Source: Dyella sp. C11 (lineage in GTDB: Bacteria > Pseudomonadota > Gammaproteobacteria > Xanthomonadales > Rhodanobacteraceae). From it: a DNA stretch of 60,242 nt. The stretch is taken from assembly GCF_003121485.1 (NCBI RefSeq), contig NZ_QAVX01000028.1, positions 1 through 60,242 of the forward strand, in the 5' to 3' direction. Below the pieces are notes generated by a model. That model was given only the letters and a program-made list of their open reading frames with translations, was not told the DNA's origin and searched no databases. Each line of letters starts with the position of its first letter. Position 1 is the stretch's first letter. The translations under genes were made by a program, and so were the position numbers. Shown here piece by piece: positions 1 to 7,374 of the stretch.

Positions 1-2
1 CG

Positions 3-380
3 CTGGCCACTGCCAAGACGTATACGGATGCGTCCGCGCAAACCACGCTCGCCGCCGCCAAGGCCTACACCGATGCCGCGATGGGCAACGCGCAGTCCAT
101 TTCCGATCTGCGCACGCAGATGAATGACCAGTTTGCACAGGTCAACAAGCGCATCAACGACCAGGGCGCGATGGGCGCGGCGTCCACGCAGATGGCCATC
201 AACGCGGCGGGGGCCACGGGCATCGGTCGTCTCGCCGCCGGCGTGGGCTACCAGGGTTCGCGTTCGGCATTGTCGGTGGGCTATGCCACGCCGGTGGGAA
301 CCACCGCGCACATGAGCGTGGGCGCCACCACCAGTGGTTCGCAGACCTCGGTGGGCGCCGGTTTCGGCATCGACCTTTAA
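3..380 (+). CDS. Trimeric autotransporter adhesin, C-terminal fragment (5' end outside window)
   Basis: The reading frame is open to the left edge and ends at 380, leaving 125 residues of a larger protein. The first part is an Ala/Thr-rich helical stretch with repeated KTYTDA/KAYTDA-like units, typical of the coiled-coil stalk. It is followed by the left-handed coil RTQMNDQFAQVNKRIND and then by a YadA-type anchor: alternating small and hydrophobic beta-strand residues (GIGRLAAGVGYQG, ALSVGYATP, SVGATTSGSQTSVGAGFGIDL). The anchor forms one third of a trimeric 12-strand outer-membrane barrel that exports the passenger domain. The window shows nothing about the head. A second autotransporter of the same family lies on the opposite strand at 1875-7094, so this is one member of an adhesin cluster. 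Confidence 0.9.
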   Translation: MATAKTYTDASAQTTLAAAKAYTDAAMGNAQSISDLRTQMNDQFAQVNKRINDQGAMGAASTQMAINAAGATGIGRLAAGVGYQGSRSALSVGYATPVGTTAHMSVGATTSGSQTSVGAGFGIDL

Positions 381-560
381 GAAGCACGCTTCACCAGGCG
401 GGCGGCACGCAAGGACGCGGCCCTGCCCGCCCGGTGAGCTGCGTGAGGAACGGTGAGATTGGTGCGTGTGTTGTCCGGCGCGCTTGTTACACGCTGAACA
501 CGGCCCAGGATGGGCCAGGAAGGGCACGCACGGCGAACCCTACTCGCCGATTTCTCGCAA

Positions 561-593
561 ACCCCCGGCCGTCGTGTCCGGGGGTCTTTTTTT
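561..593 (+). terminator. Rho-independent terminator
   Basis: A perfect 8-bp stem (ACCCCCGG at 561-568 with CCGGGGGT at 578-585) encloses a 9-nt loop and is followed by CTTTTTTT at 586-593. It lies 180 bp after the autotransporter stop at 380 and just before the convergent small gene 609-824. It probably ends transcription from the left-edge autotransporter. Confidence 0.85.
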
Positions 594-608
594 GTGCGCG
601 CTGCGTGC

Positions 609-824
609 TTATTGCACGCCGTAGCTGGCCAGCACGATGGTCATCTTGCCGCCAAGAAATTCCACGCGGGAAGGAAAGCCCGTGGCGTAGTGGTGTTCGC
701 GTGCCAGATGACGCGCCAGCTTGATCGCCACCGCCGGGCACAACTGGCTGCGCACCAGATGCTGGCCCATGGTGATGCACCACTGACGACCTTCGCGTTC
801 GCAGATGGAGTAAACGGATTTCAT
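609..824 (-). CDS. Small conserved-looking hypothetical protein (71 aa)
   Basis: A 71-residue protein starting MKSVYSICEREGRQWC and containing a run of short hydrophobic segments without a clear transmembrane helix or signal peptide. I do not recognise a family. Support for a real gene comes from a textbook ribosome-binding site, AGGAGGAT, six bases before the ATG at 824, in an otherwise untranslated gap. The protein has two Cys and several His/Arg residues (LARHLAREHHY), so nucleic-acid or metal binding cannot be excluded, but this is speculation. It lies between two adhesin-related transcription units, downstream of the BamE/OmpA gene on the same strand. Confidence 0.55.
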   Translation of the reverse strand: MKSVYSICEREGRQWCITMGQHLVRSQLCPAVAIKLARHLAREHHYATGFPSRVEFLGGKMTIVLASYGVQ

Positions 825-899
825 CGCACGATCCTCCTGCTCCTGATGACGACGCGCACTGCGCGCGACGCCTTTCCTTTTGTTCGTGCTTGTCGGGAA

Positions 900-1000
900 C
901 CTGCCGTAGTCGGCACCGTGACGGTGGTCGGCGCTAGGGGGGCGCGCCGTAGAGGGGTCACCGATTTCCTTGTGGCCGCCACGGTGCCGACTACGACAGG
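900..1000. repeat. Interrupted inverted repeat in intergenic gap
   Basis: Two 21-bp arms, 900-920 (containing CGTAGTCGGCACCGTG) and 980-1000 (its reverse complement), match with one mismatch and are separated by 59 bp. The pair fills the gap between the OmpA-like gene stop (1018, minus strand) and the small gene start (824). It could fold at the 3' end of the adhesin operon transcript, or be a degenerate member of the dispersed palindromic repeats seen elsewhere in the window. No U-tract follows it on the minus strand. Confidence 0.6.
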
Positions 1001-1017
1001 CTCATCGACAAGTCACA

Positions 1018-1833
1018 TCACATCCGCGCCTTGGCGGTTCCCTTCAGTTCGACGCGCCGATTGGGTGCCAGGCACGCGATCAACGCATCACGCTTCCTGT
1101 CGTTGCATTGCACGACAGGGTCGGCATCGCCACGTCCACTGACCTGCATGGCCGAAGGCGCCACGCCGCGTGAGGCCAGGTAATCCCGCACCGATTCCGC
1201 GCGTCGCTGCGACAGGGCGAGGTTGTAGCGCTCGCTGCCGATGCGGTCGGTGTAGCCGGTAATCAGGATGTCCTGGATATGGCTGGCTTCCTGCACGCGC
1301 GAGAGCAACTGGTCGAGGTTGGCGCGGCCTTCGGGCGTGAGCGTGGCGCTATCGAAGCCGAACATGGCATCGGATGAGAGCGTGACAGCCATCATCGGCG
1401 CGACAGGCGCAGGGGACGGTGGCGGAGCCGGCGGTGCAAGCAGGTTCTTGCATGCCTCCGGCTTCCAGTAATACGCCTGCGCCAGATGATGGCTGTCGAA
1501 CTGGATCTGGAACTGGCACTTGATCACGCCGCCATCGGTTTCGCGGAATGCAAGGATGTAGTTCCAGCGACGCACACCGAACACGCCTTCGCTGAAGTGC
1601 GGTGCGCCCAACAAGTCGTACAGCTGGTGCTTGGTCATGCCTGGCGCAAGCTTGCGCAGGTTTTCCACGTTGACGAACGCGCCTTCCGGCATGGTGGAGC
1701 GCGCCGGATCGGGAAAATCCGGACCCGCGTCCGCCGCTTGTGCATGCACCGGCGTGGCACCACTGGCTGCTACGGCAACGGCTGCTGCCAGCAAGGCAGG
1801 AAGCAGCCGCTTCATTCCGAAGTTCTTTCGCAT
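1018..1833 (-). CDS. Periplasmic BamE-like/OmpA-like fusion, probable autotransporter helper (TpgA-like)
   Basis: This 271-residue protein starts at the ATG at 1833, which has AAGGGGAA upstream; in-frame ATGs further upstream lack this. It has a cleavable signal peptide (MKRLLPALLAAAVAVAASG...HAQA). Residues about 50-125 resemble the BamE/SmpA fold (RKLAPGMTKHQLYDLLGAP, then VFGVRRWNYILAF). After a proline-rich linker, residues about 150-265 form an OmpA/Pal peptidoglycan-binding domain (FGFDSATLTPEGRANLDQLL, TGYTDRIGSERYNLALSQRR). This domain order is that of TpgA, the periplasmic partner of the Acinetobacter autotransporter AtaA. The gene starts 41 bp after the large autotransporter on the same strand, so an operon and a role in its secretion or anchoring are likely. 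The autotransporter link is inferred from architecture and position; the OmpA domain is clear. Confidence 0.8.
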   Translation of the reverse strand: MRKNFGMKRLLPALLAAAVAVAASGATPVHAQAADAGPDFPDPARSTMPEGAFVNVENLRKLAPGMTKHQLYDLLGAPHFSEGVFGVRRWNYILAFRETDGGVIKCQFQIQFDSHHLAQAYYWKPEACKNLLAPPAPPPSPAPVAPMMAVTLSSDAMFGFDSATLTPEGRANLDQLLSRVQEASHIQDILITGYTDRIGSERYNLALSQRRAESVRDYLASRGVAPSAMQVSGRGDADPVVQCNDRKRDALIACLAPNRRVELKGTAKARM

Positions 1834-1874
1834 GACGATTCCCCTTGATCGCAATCCGAAGTTGGCGGCGGGCA

Positions 1875-4800
1875 TTACCACTGCATGCCCGCACCGATGG
1901 CCACGCCCGCATCGCCGCGCGTGTCGGCGCTGCCGCTGAGCTTGTAGACCCAGCGTCCGCCCTGCGAGATGGTGGAGACGCCGACCGAAATGCTCGACTC
2001 ACCGCGGAACGAGCCGACGGATACCGCGGCCATGCTGCGGCCGGGTTCGTACGCTTGCGGCAACCCGGCCATCGCCATGCCGGCAGCGATGCCTGCATTC
2101 GCGCGATTGCTCACGTTCTGGATCTGGCCGTTGAGCTGGTTGAAGCGCTGGTCGGTGTAGTTCTGTGCCCAGTTCTGCGCCTGCGTGATGCCGGCGTTCA
2201 ACTGCCCCACGTTTGCCGCATCGGTGGTGGCCGTGCCGGCCGCCACGTTGTGGATGGTGGTGGCCGTGCTGCTGCCGTTGCCCAGCGTGACGCTGCTGTA
2301 GTTGGTGGTGCCGTCGCTGTTGGTGTCGTAGCGCACGTTGCCTTGCGTGGAGGTGTTGATGCTGGCCTGCATCTGGCCCAGGTTCACCGCATCGGTGGAT
2401 GCCGTACCGGCGGCCACGTTGGTGATCTGGCGCTCGTTGCCGGCGCTGCCCACGGAGACGGTATTCGCGCGATCGGCGACCGAGCCCGAACCCAGGGCGA
2501 CGGAGTTGTCGGCCGTGGCACTCGCACCGTTACCCAGCGCCACCGTGTTGCTGCCGCTCGCCGTGGCGGCAGGACCCGCGGCTACGCTGTTGGTGCCGGT
2601 TGCGGTGGAATTGGCCAGCGTGGAATTGACGGTCCAGTACTTCGCGTTGGTGTTGTTGTTGACCGTGGTGCTGCCGCCGGTGCTGATGTTCTGGATGTCG
2701 TTGTACAGGCTGTAGTTGCTGTAGATGTTGGTGGTGTCCTGCGTCCAGTGCCACATCTGCGCGCCGTTGATCGCCTGCGTGCTGGTGGAGCTGATGTCGC
2801 CCTGGTGCAGGTTGGCGATGATGGTGCCGCCCGTGACGCCGCCATCCGTGCTGCTGGTGTTGTCCAGCGTGACCGTGGTGTGCGTGTTGTCGTCGTACTG
2901 CACGGCGTTGCCGGCGACGAAGGACACCGCTTCCAGCTGTGCCAGGTTCACTGCATCGGTTGCCGCACTGCCTGCCGCAACGTTGGTGATCTGGCGTTCC
3001 TGTCCCGGCGAACCAATGGACACTTCACCCGCGGAGTTCTGCGGCGTGCTCAGGCCATACGCCGCGTAACCGGTTTGCGCACCGCGCGTGGCGGTGGAGG
3101 CGTAGCCCAGCGCCACGCTGTTGGCCACGCTGGCCGATGCATTGGCACCGATGATGGTCTGCGCATTCGCCGTGCCGCTGGCGCTGTCGCCGATCACCAC
3201 GGAGTGGCCAAGGCGTGCGGCGTAGTCGTCGGTCGGCACGCCGGTGGGATCGTTCGGATCGTTGGTGCCGTTGCCGGGGAAGGCCTGGGCCGCCGTCACC
3301 GTCGGCAATGTGTGGCTGGCGTTGGTACCGATCACCACTTCCTTCGAGCCGTTGGCGGTGGCGCCGTCGCCCATCAGCACCTGGTAATCCTGTGCGGCGT
3401 TCACGCCCCAGCACGAGGCCTGCACCACGCCGCCCAGCACATTGGCGCAGGTGGATGCCCAACCCGGCGAGCTGTTCGGCAGCAGCAGGCCCAGCAAGCC
3501 ACCGGCCGCACCGTTGTTGATGTTGGTGATGTAGCTGTCCGACTTCACCGAGCCGATCAGCGTGAGATGCGAGTTGTCGCCCGTGCCGCCGAGCACGGTT
3601 CCACCCACCGTGGTGAGCGCGGTGCCCACCGGCGTGAGGTTCACCGTGGGAATGCCGGCCACGCTCACCGTCTCGTAGCCCTGCGTGAAGTTCGCCGCAT
3701 TCACCTGCATGCCACCGCTGGTGACGAAGCCGTTGGTGTTGTTGAACAGCGCACTTGCGGTGGTACCCAGCAATGACGACGCCGTACCCACCACGCCACC
3801 GTTGCTGATGATCATGCCCGTGGGCGTCGCCGACGGACCCGGCACCACCGGCACACCGGCCGGGCTGCTGCCCGTGCCACCGCTTGCCGATGTCGTCGCC
3901 GACGACACGCCAAGCACCGAAGCCACGCCGGGCAGCGCCTTGTCGATCAGATTCGATGCGCCCGGAATCGCGTTGATCAGGTTCTGTCCCGACGACTGGC
4001 CATTGCCGGTGGCGCCCAGCTGCACGCCAGGCACGCTGTTCGCCGTATCGGCCACCGTGTTGGTGAGATTGCCCAGCAGCGACGACGCCGTGCCGCCCTG
4101 CCCGAGCACATTGGTAAGACCCGTGCCGTTCGGCTGCGACAGCACATCGCCCACGGTCGAAGTGACATTGCCGACGGTCTTGCCCACATCCGGCAATACC
4201 TTGCCGAGCGACGACGAACTGCCCGAACCCAGCACGCCACCAAGGCCGCCGGAGGTCGTGCCGGCGACTGCGCCGACGACATTGTTGAGCGCGCCCGTCA
4301 CCGGCTGCAGTACGCCGGTGGCCGTACCGGCGAGCGGCGTGCCCGCCGTCACCGCACCCACGATGCCCGTCACCGTATTGGTGACACCACTCACCGTGGA
4401 AGGAAGATTCGATACCGTGCCCGTCGCACCGCCGGACGTCGCCGAGCCAAGCACGCTGCCGACCGTCGAGGTGACGCCCGACACCACGCCGCCAACACCG
4501 CCCAGGCCCGTGCCACCCGCCACCGGGTTCAGCACGCTGCCCACCGTGGACGTCACACCCGCCACCAGGCCACCCAGGCCATTGCCCGAACCGGTATTCG
4601 CAACGCTGCCCACGACGTTGTTGATCGTCGAAGTCACCGGCTGCACAACACCCGTCGCGGTACCCGCGAGCGGCGTGCCCGCCGTAACACCACTGACCAC
4701 GCTCGACACCGTGTTGGTGGCACCGGAGACCACCGCAGGAAGATTGGAAGCGATGGCGCCGATATTGCCGAGGCCGGTGCCACCCGCCGCCGGGTTCAGC

Positions 4801-7094
4801 ACACTGCCAACGGTCGATGTCACACCGGAAACCACGCCACCGAAGTTGCCGAGACCGGCGCCACCCGTGACCGGATTCAGCACGCTGCCCACGGTCGATG
4901 TCACACCGGATACCACACCACCGACATTGCCGAGGCCCGTGCCGCCCGTCACCGGATTGAGCACGCTGCCGACGGTCGATGTCACACCGGACACCACACC
5001 GCTGACGTTGCCGAGGCCGGTGCCACCCGTTGCCGGGCTCAGCACGCTGCCGACCGTCGACGTCACACCGGAAACCACCCCACCGACGTTGCCGAGGCCC
5101 GTGCCACCCGTGCCCGGGTTCAGCACGCTGCCGACGGTCGACGTCACACCGGAAACCACGCCACCGACGTTGCCGAGGCCCGTGCCACCCGTGACCGGGT
5201 TCAGCACGCTGCCGACGGTCGACGTCACACCGGAAACCACGCCACCGACATTGCCGAGGCCCGTGCCACCCGTGACCGGATTCAGCACGCTGCCGACGGT
5301 CGACGTCACACCGGAAACCACGCCACCGACATTGCCGAGACCCGCGCCACCCGTGTCCGGGTTCAGCACGCTGCCCACGGTCGACGTCACACCAGACACC
5401 AGGCCGCCGACGTTACCGGCACCTGTCGTTGTTCCTGCAAGTGTCGTGGCGACGTCATGCAGTGTCGATTCCACCGGCGGCAACACGGTGCTGGTCACAC
5501 CCGCAACCGGCGTTCCAGCGGTCACGCCGCCAACCACACTGTTCACCGCGCCATTCACGCCATCGACCGTCGCCGGCAATGTGGATACAAGACCGTTGGA
5601 ACCCAGCACGCCGCCGAGGCCCGAACCGTTGCCCGCACCGGCAAGCGTGGTTGCCACGTTGTGCAGTGTCGATTCCACGGGTGGCAACACCGTGCTGGTC
5701 ACGCCGGCGAGCGGCGTACCTGAGGTCACACCCGCAACCACACCATTCACGGCGCCGTTCACGCCATCGACCGTGGCCGGCAGCGTGGACGTCAAGCCAG
5801 TGGAACCCAGCACGCCGCCGAGGCCGCCGCTGGTTCCCGTGCCTGCGACCGTCGTCGCCACGTTGTGCAGCGTCGATTCCACCGGCGGCAACACGGTGCC
5901 GGTGACACCGGCGAGCGGCGTGCCGGCAGTGACACCGCCAACGACACCGTTCACTGCATTGTTCACGCCATCGACAGTCGACGGCAACGTGGACACCAGG
6001 CCATTCGCTCCCAATACGCCGCCCAGCCCGGAGCCACTACCGGCACCGGCGAGCGTGCCGGTCACGTTGTGCAGCGTGGACTCCACCGGCGGCAGCACCG
6101 TGCCGGTGACACCGGCAAGCGGTGTACCGGCGGTCACGCCGCCGACAACACCGTTCACGGTGCTGCTTACGCCATCCACCGTACCGGGCAACGCGGACAC
6201 CACACCGCTCACATTGCCGGCACCCAGGCTGCCGGTGATCGGCTTCAGCGACGACACCAGTTCGCCACCCACGTGCACATTCACATTGGCATTCACCAGC
6301 GGCTTGCTGGAAAGCACCGGTACCGACAACCCGACGTGCGCGTGCGCATCCACCAGGTCGCCGTTGCTGGCGAGCACGGCGGCTTTCGCGCCCACCGTGG
6401 CATTCAGCGGCGACACGCTGGCGCCCGAGGTGCCGACAGGAATGGCCGGCGTACCGACATGGACAAGACCATCCGCCCCCACAAGCGCGGGCGCGTTGTT
6501 GTCCACCAGCGAACTGGTGACGGCGGCGTGCGTAGCAATGACCACCGAGCGGTTGCGATCGGCAACGTCGTTGTTACCAGGCAATACGGCCGACACCAGG
6601 CCCTGGCCCAGTGCGGCGACATCGACACCGTTCGTGCGCACCGGCGCGCCGGATACGGCGACACCCGAGCCCATCTGCTGGCTGGTGGGTACCACCGGTA
6701 TGGACGTCCGGACGCGGACGCCGGCGACCATGCTCTTGCGCCGCGCGGCCGACGTGGTGGATGTGGTTGCCGTGCTTCCTGCATTCGACGTACCCGTCGC
6801 ACTGGACGGTGCATTGATGTTGACGTTGACGGGCAACACGGCCTGCTGCGAAGGCGAACCGTATTTCGCGAGCAGACCCTGCAGATCATTGAGCTTGGCG
6901 TCGTCCACGCTTTGCGCGTGCGATGCCGGGTGCCAGGCCAGCGCGCAGAGCGCCAGGCCACTCAGCAGCAGGGTGCGCGTCGAGCACAGGAAGCCCATGC
7001 GGGACGCTGTGCGCTGACGCTGCGATGAAAGTTCCGAGGCCGGTACCCACGCGCGGCGTGACTCGGACCACACGAGACGATAGATGCGATTCAT
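1875..7094 (-). CDS. Trimeric autotransporter adhesin with ESPR signal and repeat-rich stalk (1739 aa)
   Basis: The start is the ATG at 7094, because the protein then begins MNRIYRLVWSESRRAWVPAS, a clear extended signal peptide region (ESPR) typical of very large autotransporters; cleavage is expected near SHAQ. The N-terminal third is unusual Gly/Val/Thr/Ser-rich repeat: first 3.75 copies of a 68-residue unit (TVDGV...TPLAGVT.TVLPPVESTLH), then eight copies of a 27-residue unit (GLGNVGGVVSGVTSTVGSVL), then degenerate copies. The C-terminal third holds YadA-like head and neck motifs (NTVALGNGASATADNSVALG, ERQITNVAAGTASTDAVNLGQ), a coiled coil (NYTDQRFNQLNGQIQNVSNR) and a YadA anchor of about 75 residues ending in W. 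Expected function is trimeric surface adhesion. The repeats are not a family I recognise. It is followed by the BamE/OmpA-like gene in a probable operon. Confidence 0.92.
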   Translation of the reverse strand: MNRIYRLVWSESRRAWVPASELSSQRQRTASRMGFLCSTRTLLLSGLALCALAWHPASHAQSVDDAKLNDLQGLLAKYGSPSQQAVLPVNVNINAPSSATGTSNAGSTATTSTTSAARRKSMVAGVRVRTSIPVVPTSQQMGSGVAVSGAPVRTNGVDVAALGQGLVSAVLPGNNDVADRNRSVVIATHAAVTSSLVDNNAPALVGADGLVHVGTPAIPVGTSGASVSPLNATVGAKAAVLASNGDLVDAHAHVGLSVPVLSSKPLVNANVNVHVGGELVSSLKPITGSLGAGNVSGVVSALPGTVDGVSSTVNGVVGGVTAGTPLAGVTGTVLPPVESTLHNVTGTLAGAGSGSGLGGVLGANGLVSTLPSTVDGVNNAVNGVVGGVTAGTPLAGVTGTVLPPVESTLHNVATTVAGTGTSGGLGGVLGSTGLTSTLPATVDGVNGAVNGVVAGVTSGTPLAGVTSTVLPPVESTLHNVATTLAGAGNGSGLGGVLGSNGLVSTLPATVDGVNGAVNSVVGGVTAGTPVAGVTSTVLPPVESTLHDVATTLAGTTTGAGNVGGLVSGVTSTVGSVLNPDTGGAGLGNVGGVVSGVTSTVGSVLNPVTGGTGLGNVGGVVSGVTSTVGSVLNPVTGGTGLGNVGGVVSGVTSTVGSVLNPGTGGTGLGNVGGVVSGVTSTVGSVLSPATGGTGLGNVSGVVSGVTSTVGSVLNPVTGGTGLGNVGGVVSGVTSTVGSVLNPVTGGAGLGNFGGVVSGVTSTVGSVLNPAAGGTGLGNIGAIASNLPAVVSGATNTVSSVVSGVTAGTPLAGTATGVVQPVTSTINNVVGSVANTGSGNGLGGLVAGVTSTVGSVLNPVAGGTGLGGVGGVVSGVTSTVGSVLGSATSGGATGTVSNLPSTVSGVTNTVTGIVGAVTAGTPLAGTATGVLQPVTGALNNVVGAVAGTTSGGLGGVLGSGSSSSLGKVLPDVGKTVGNVTSTVGDVLSQPNGTGLTNVLGQGGTASSLLGNLTNTVADTANSVPGVQLGATGNGQSSGQNLINAIPGASNLIDKALPGVASVLGVSSATTSASGGTGSSPAGVPVVPGPSATPTGMIISNGGVVGTASSLLGTTASALFNNTNGFVTSGGMQVNAANFTQGYETVSVAGIPTVNLTPVGTALTTVGGTVLGGTGDNSHLTLIGSVKSDSYITNINNGAAGGLLGLLLPNSSPGWASTCANVLGGVVQASCWGVNAAQDYQVLMGDGATANGSKEVVIGTNASHTLPTVTAAQAFPGNGTNDPNDPTGVPTDDYAARLGHSVVIGDSASGTANAQTIIGANASASVANSVALGYASTATRGAQTGYAAYGLSTPQNSAGEVSIGSPGQERQITNVAAGSAATDAVNLAQLEAVSFVAGNAVQYDDNTHTTVTLDNTSSTDGGVTGGTIIANLHQGDISSTSTQAINGAQMWHWTQDTTNIYSNYSLYNDIQNISTGGSTTVNNNTNAKYWTVNSTLANSTATGTNSVAAGPAATASGSNTVALGNGASATADNSVALGSGSVADRANTVSVGSAGNERQITNVAAGTASTDAVNLGQMQASINTSTQGNVRYDTNSDGTTNYSSVTLGNGSSTATTIHNVAAGTATTDAANVGQLNAGITQAQNWAQNYTDQRFNQLNGQIQNVSNRANAGIAAGMAMAGLPQAYEPGRSMAAVSVGSFRGESSISVGVSTISQGGRWVYKLSGSADTRGDAGVAIGAGMQW
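4779..5426 (-). repeat. Eight tandem 81-bp in-frame repeats within the autotransporter
   Basis: Eight contiguous 81-bp units encode 27 residues each (xGLGNVGGVVSGVTSTVGSV followed by LNPxxGG). The CACGCTGCC or CACACTGCC element recurs at 4800, 4881, 4962, 5043, 5124, 5205, 5286 and 5367, which gives the exact period. Units differ mainly at synonymous sites and at the PVTGG/PGTGG/PATGG positions. The array preserves frame, so unit loss or gain would change stalk length without breaking the gene. Confidence 0.95.
5427..6191 (-). repeat. 3.75 tandem 204-bp in-frame repeats within the autotransporter
   Basis: A 68-residue unit begins LPxTVDGV and contains GVTAGTPLAGVTxTVLPPVE. The landmark ACGCCATCGACC (or a close variant) falls at 5557, 5761, 5965 and 6169, exactly 204 bp apart. 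In coding order the fourth copy is cut short after 51 residues, where the 81-bp array begins. Confidence 0.93.
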
Positions 7095-7221
7095 GAGAAG
7101 TCCCCTTTTGGCCGGCGCAGCGCACGTCGTGTGTCCGCGCATACAGTCCATGCGAGCTCTACCGGCACACCTCATGTGCAACCGGCAACGCTTGGGGTTC
7201 ATTACAGCGATCGCAGCGCTT

Positions 7222-7305
7222 GCCAGATGTCCCAATCCGGCAACGACATATGCCGATCCGGCAATGCCTTGGGCAAATACGGCAGCACCCTGCACAAATC
7301 CGGCA
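7222..7305. promoter_or_regulatory. Four 21-bp direct repeats (iteron-like) upstream of the autotransporter
   Basis: Four contiguous 21-bp blocks each end in TCCGGCA or TACGGCA, at 7236-7242, 7257-7263, 7278-7284 and 7299-7305. Read towards the autotransporter (minus strand) each begins TGCCGGAT or TGCCGTAT. The period equals two helical turns, so the sites lie on one DNA face. Two further TGCCGGT sites, 20 bp apart, lie closer to the gene (about 7167 and 7187). The block lies after the AraC terminator and 128-211 bp upstream of the autotransporter start. A related 15-mer upstream of the AraC gene differs at two positions. A regulator-binding array is likely; that the AraC protein binds it is inference. 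Confidence 0.75.
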
Positions 7306-7333
7306 CAACGCAAAAAGCGCACTGCCGGACCGC

Positions 7334-7364
7334 GGGAAAAACAAAGGGCGCCATCGGCGCCCTT
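7334..7364 (-). terminator. Rho-independent terminator of the AraC-family gene
   Basis: A 9-bp stem, AAGGGCGCC (7344-7352) with GGCGCCCTT (7356-7364), closes an ATC loop. On the minus strand it is followed by a T-rich run (TTTGTTTTTC). It lies 11 bp after the AraC stop at 7375 and separates that gene from the autotransporter control region. Confidence 0.85.
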
Positions 7365-7374
7365 GTGTCCTGCC

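Noticed and set aside
1845-3776. 643-residue plus-strand ORF antisense to the autotransporter head
   Set aside because: Composition is His/Arg/Ala/Gly-rich as expected for an out-of-frame reading; the minus-strand protein has clear YadA head motifs.
4779-5426. CRISPR array or satellite
   Set aside because: The 81-bp units are fully coding, in frame and continuous within one protein.
3685-7017. 1110-residue plus-strand ORF rich in TPPTLPRPVPPV repeats
   Set aside because: It is the antisense mirror of the autotransporter repeats. GC-rich in-frame repeats lack stop codons on the opposite strand, and there is no ribosome site or signal peptide.
7222-7305. CRISPR-like array
   Set aside because: The 21-bp repeats are contiguous with only a 7-8 bp conserved core and no distinct spacers; no cas genes are present.
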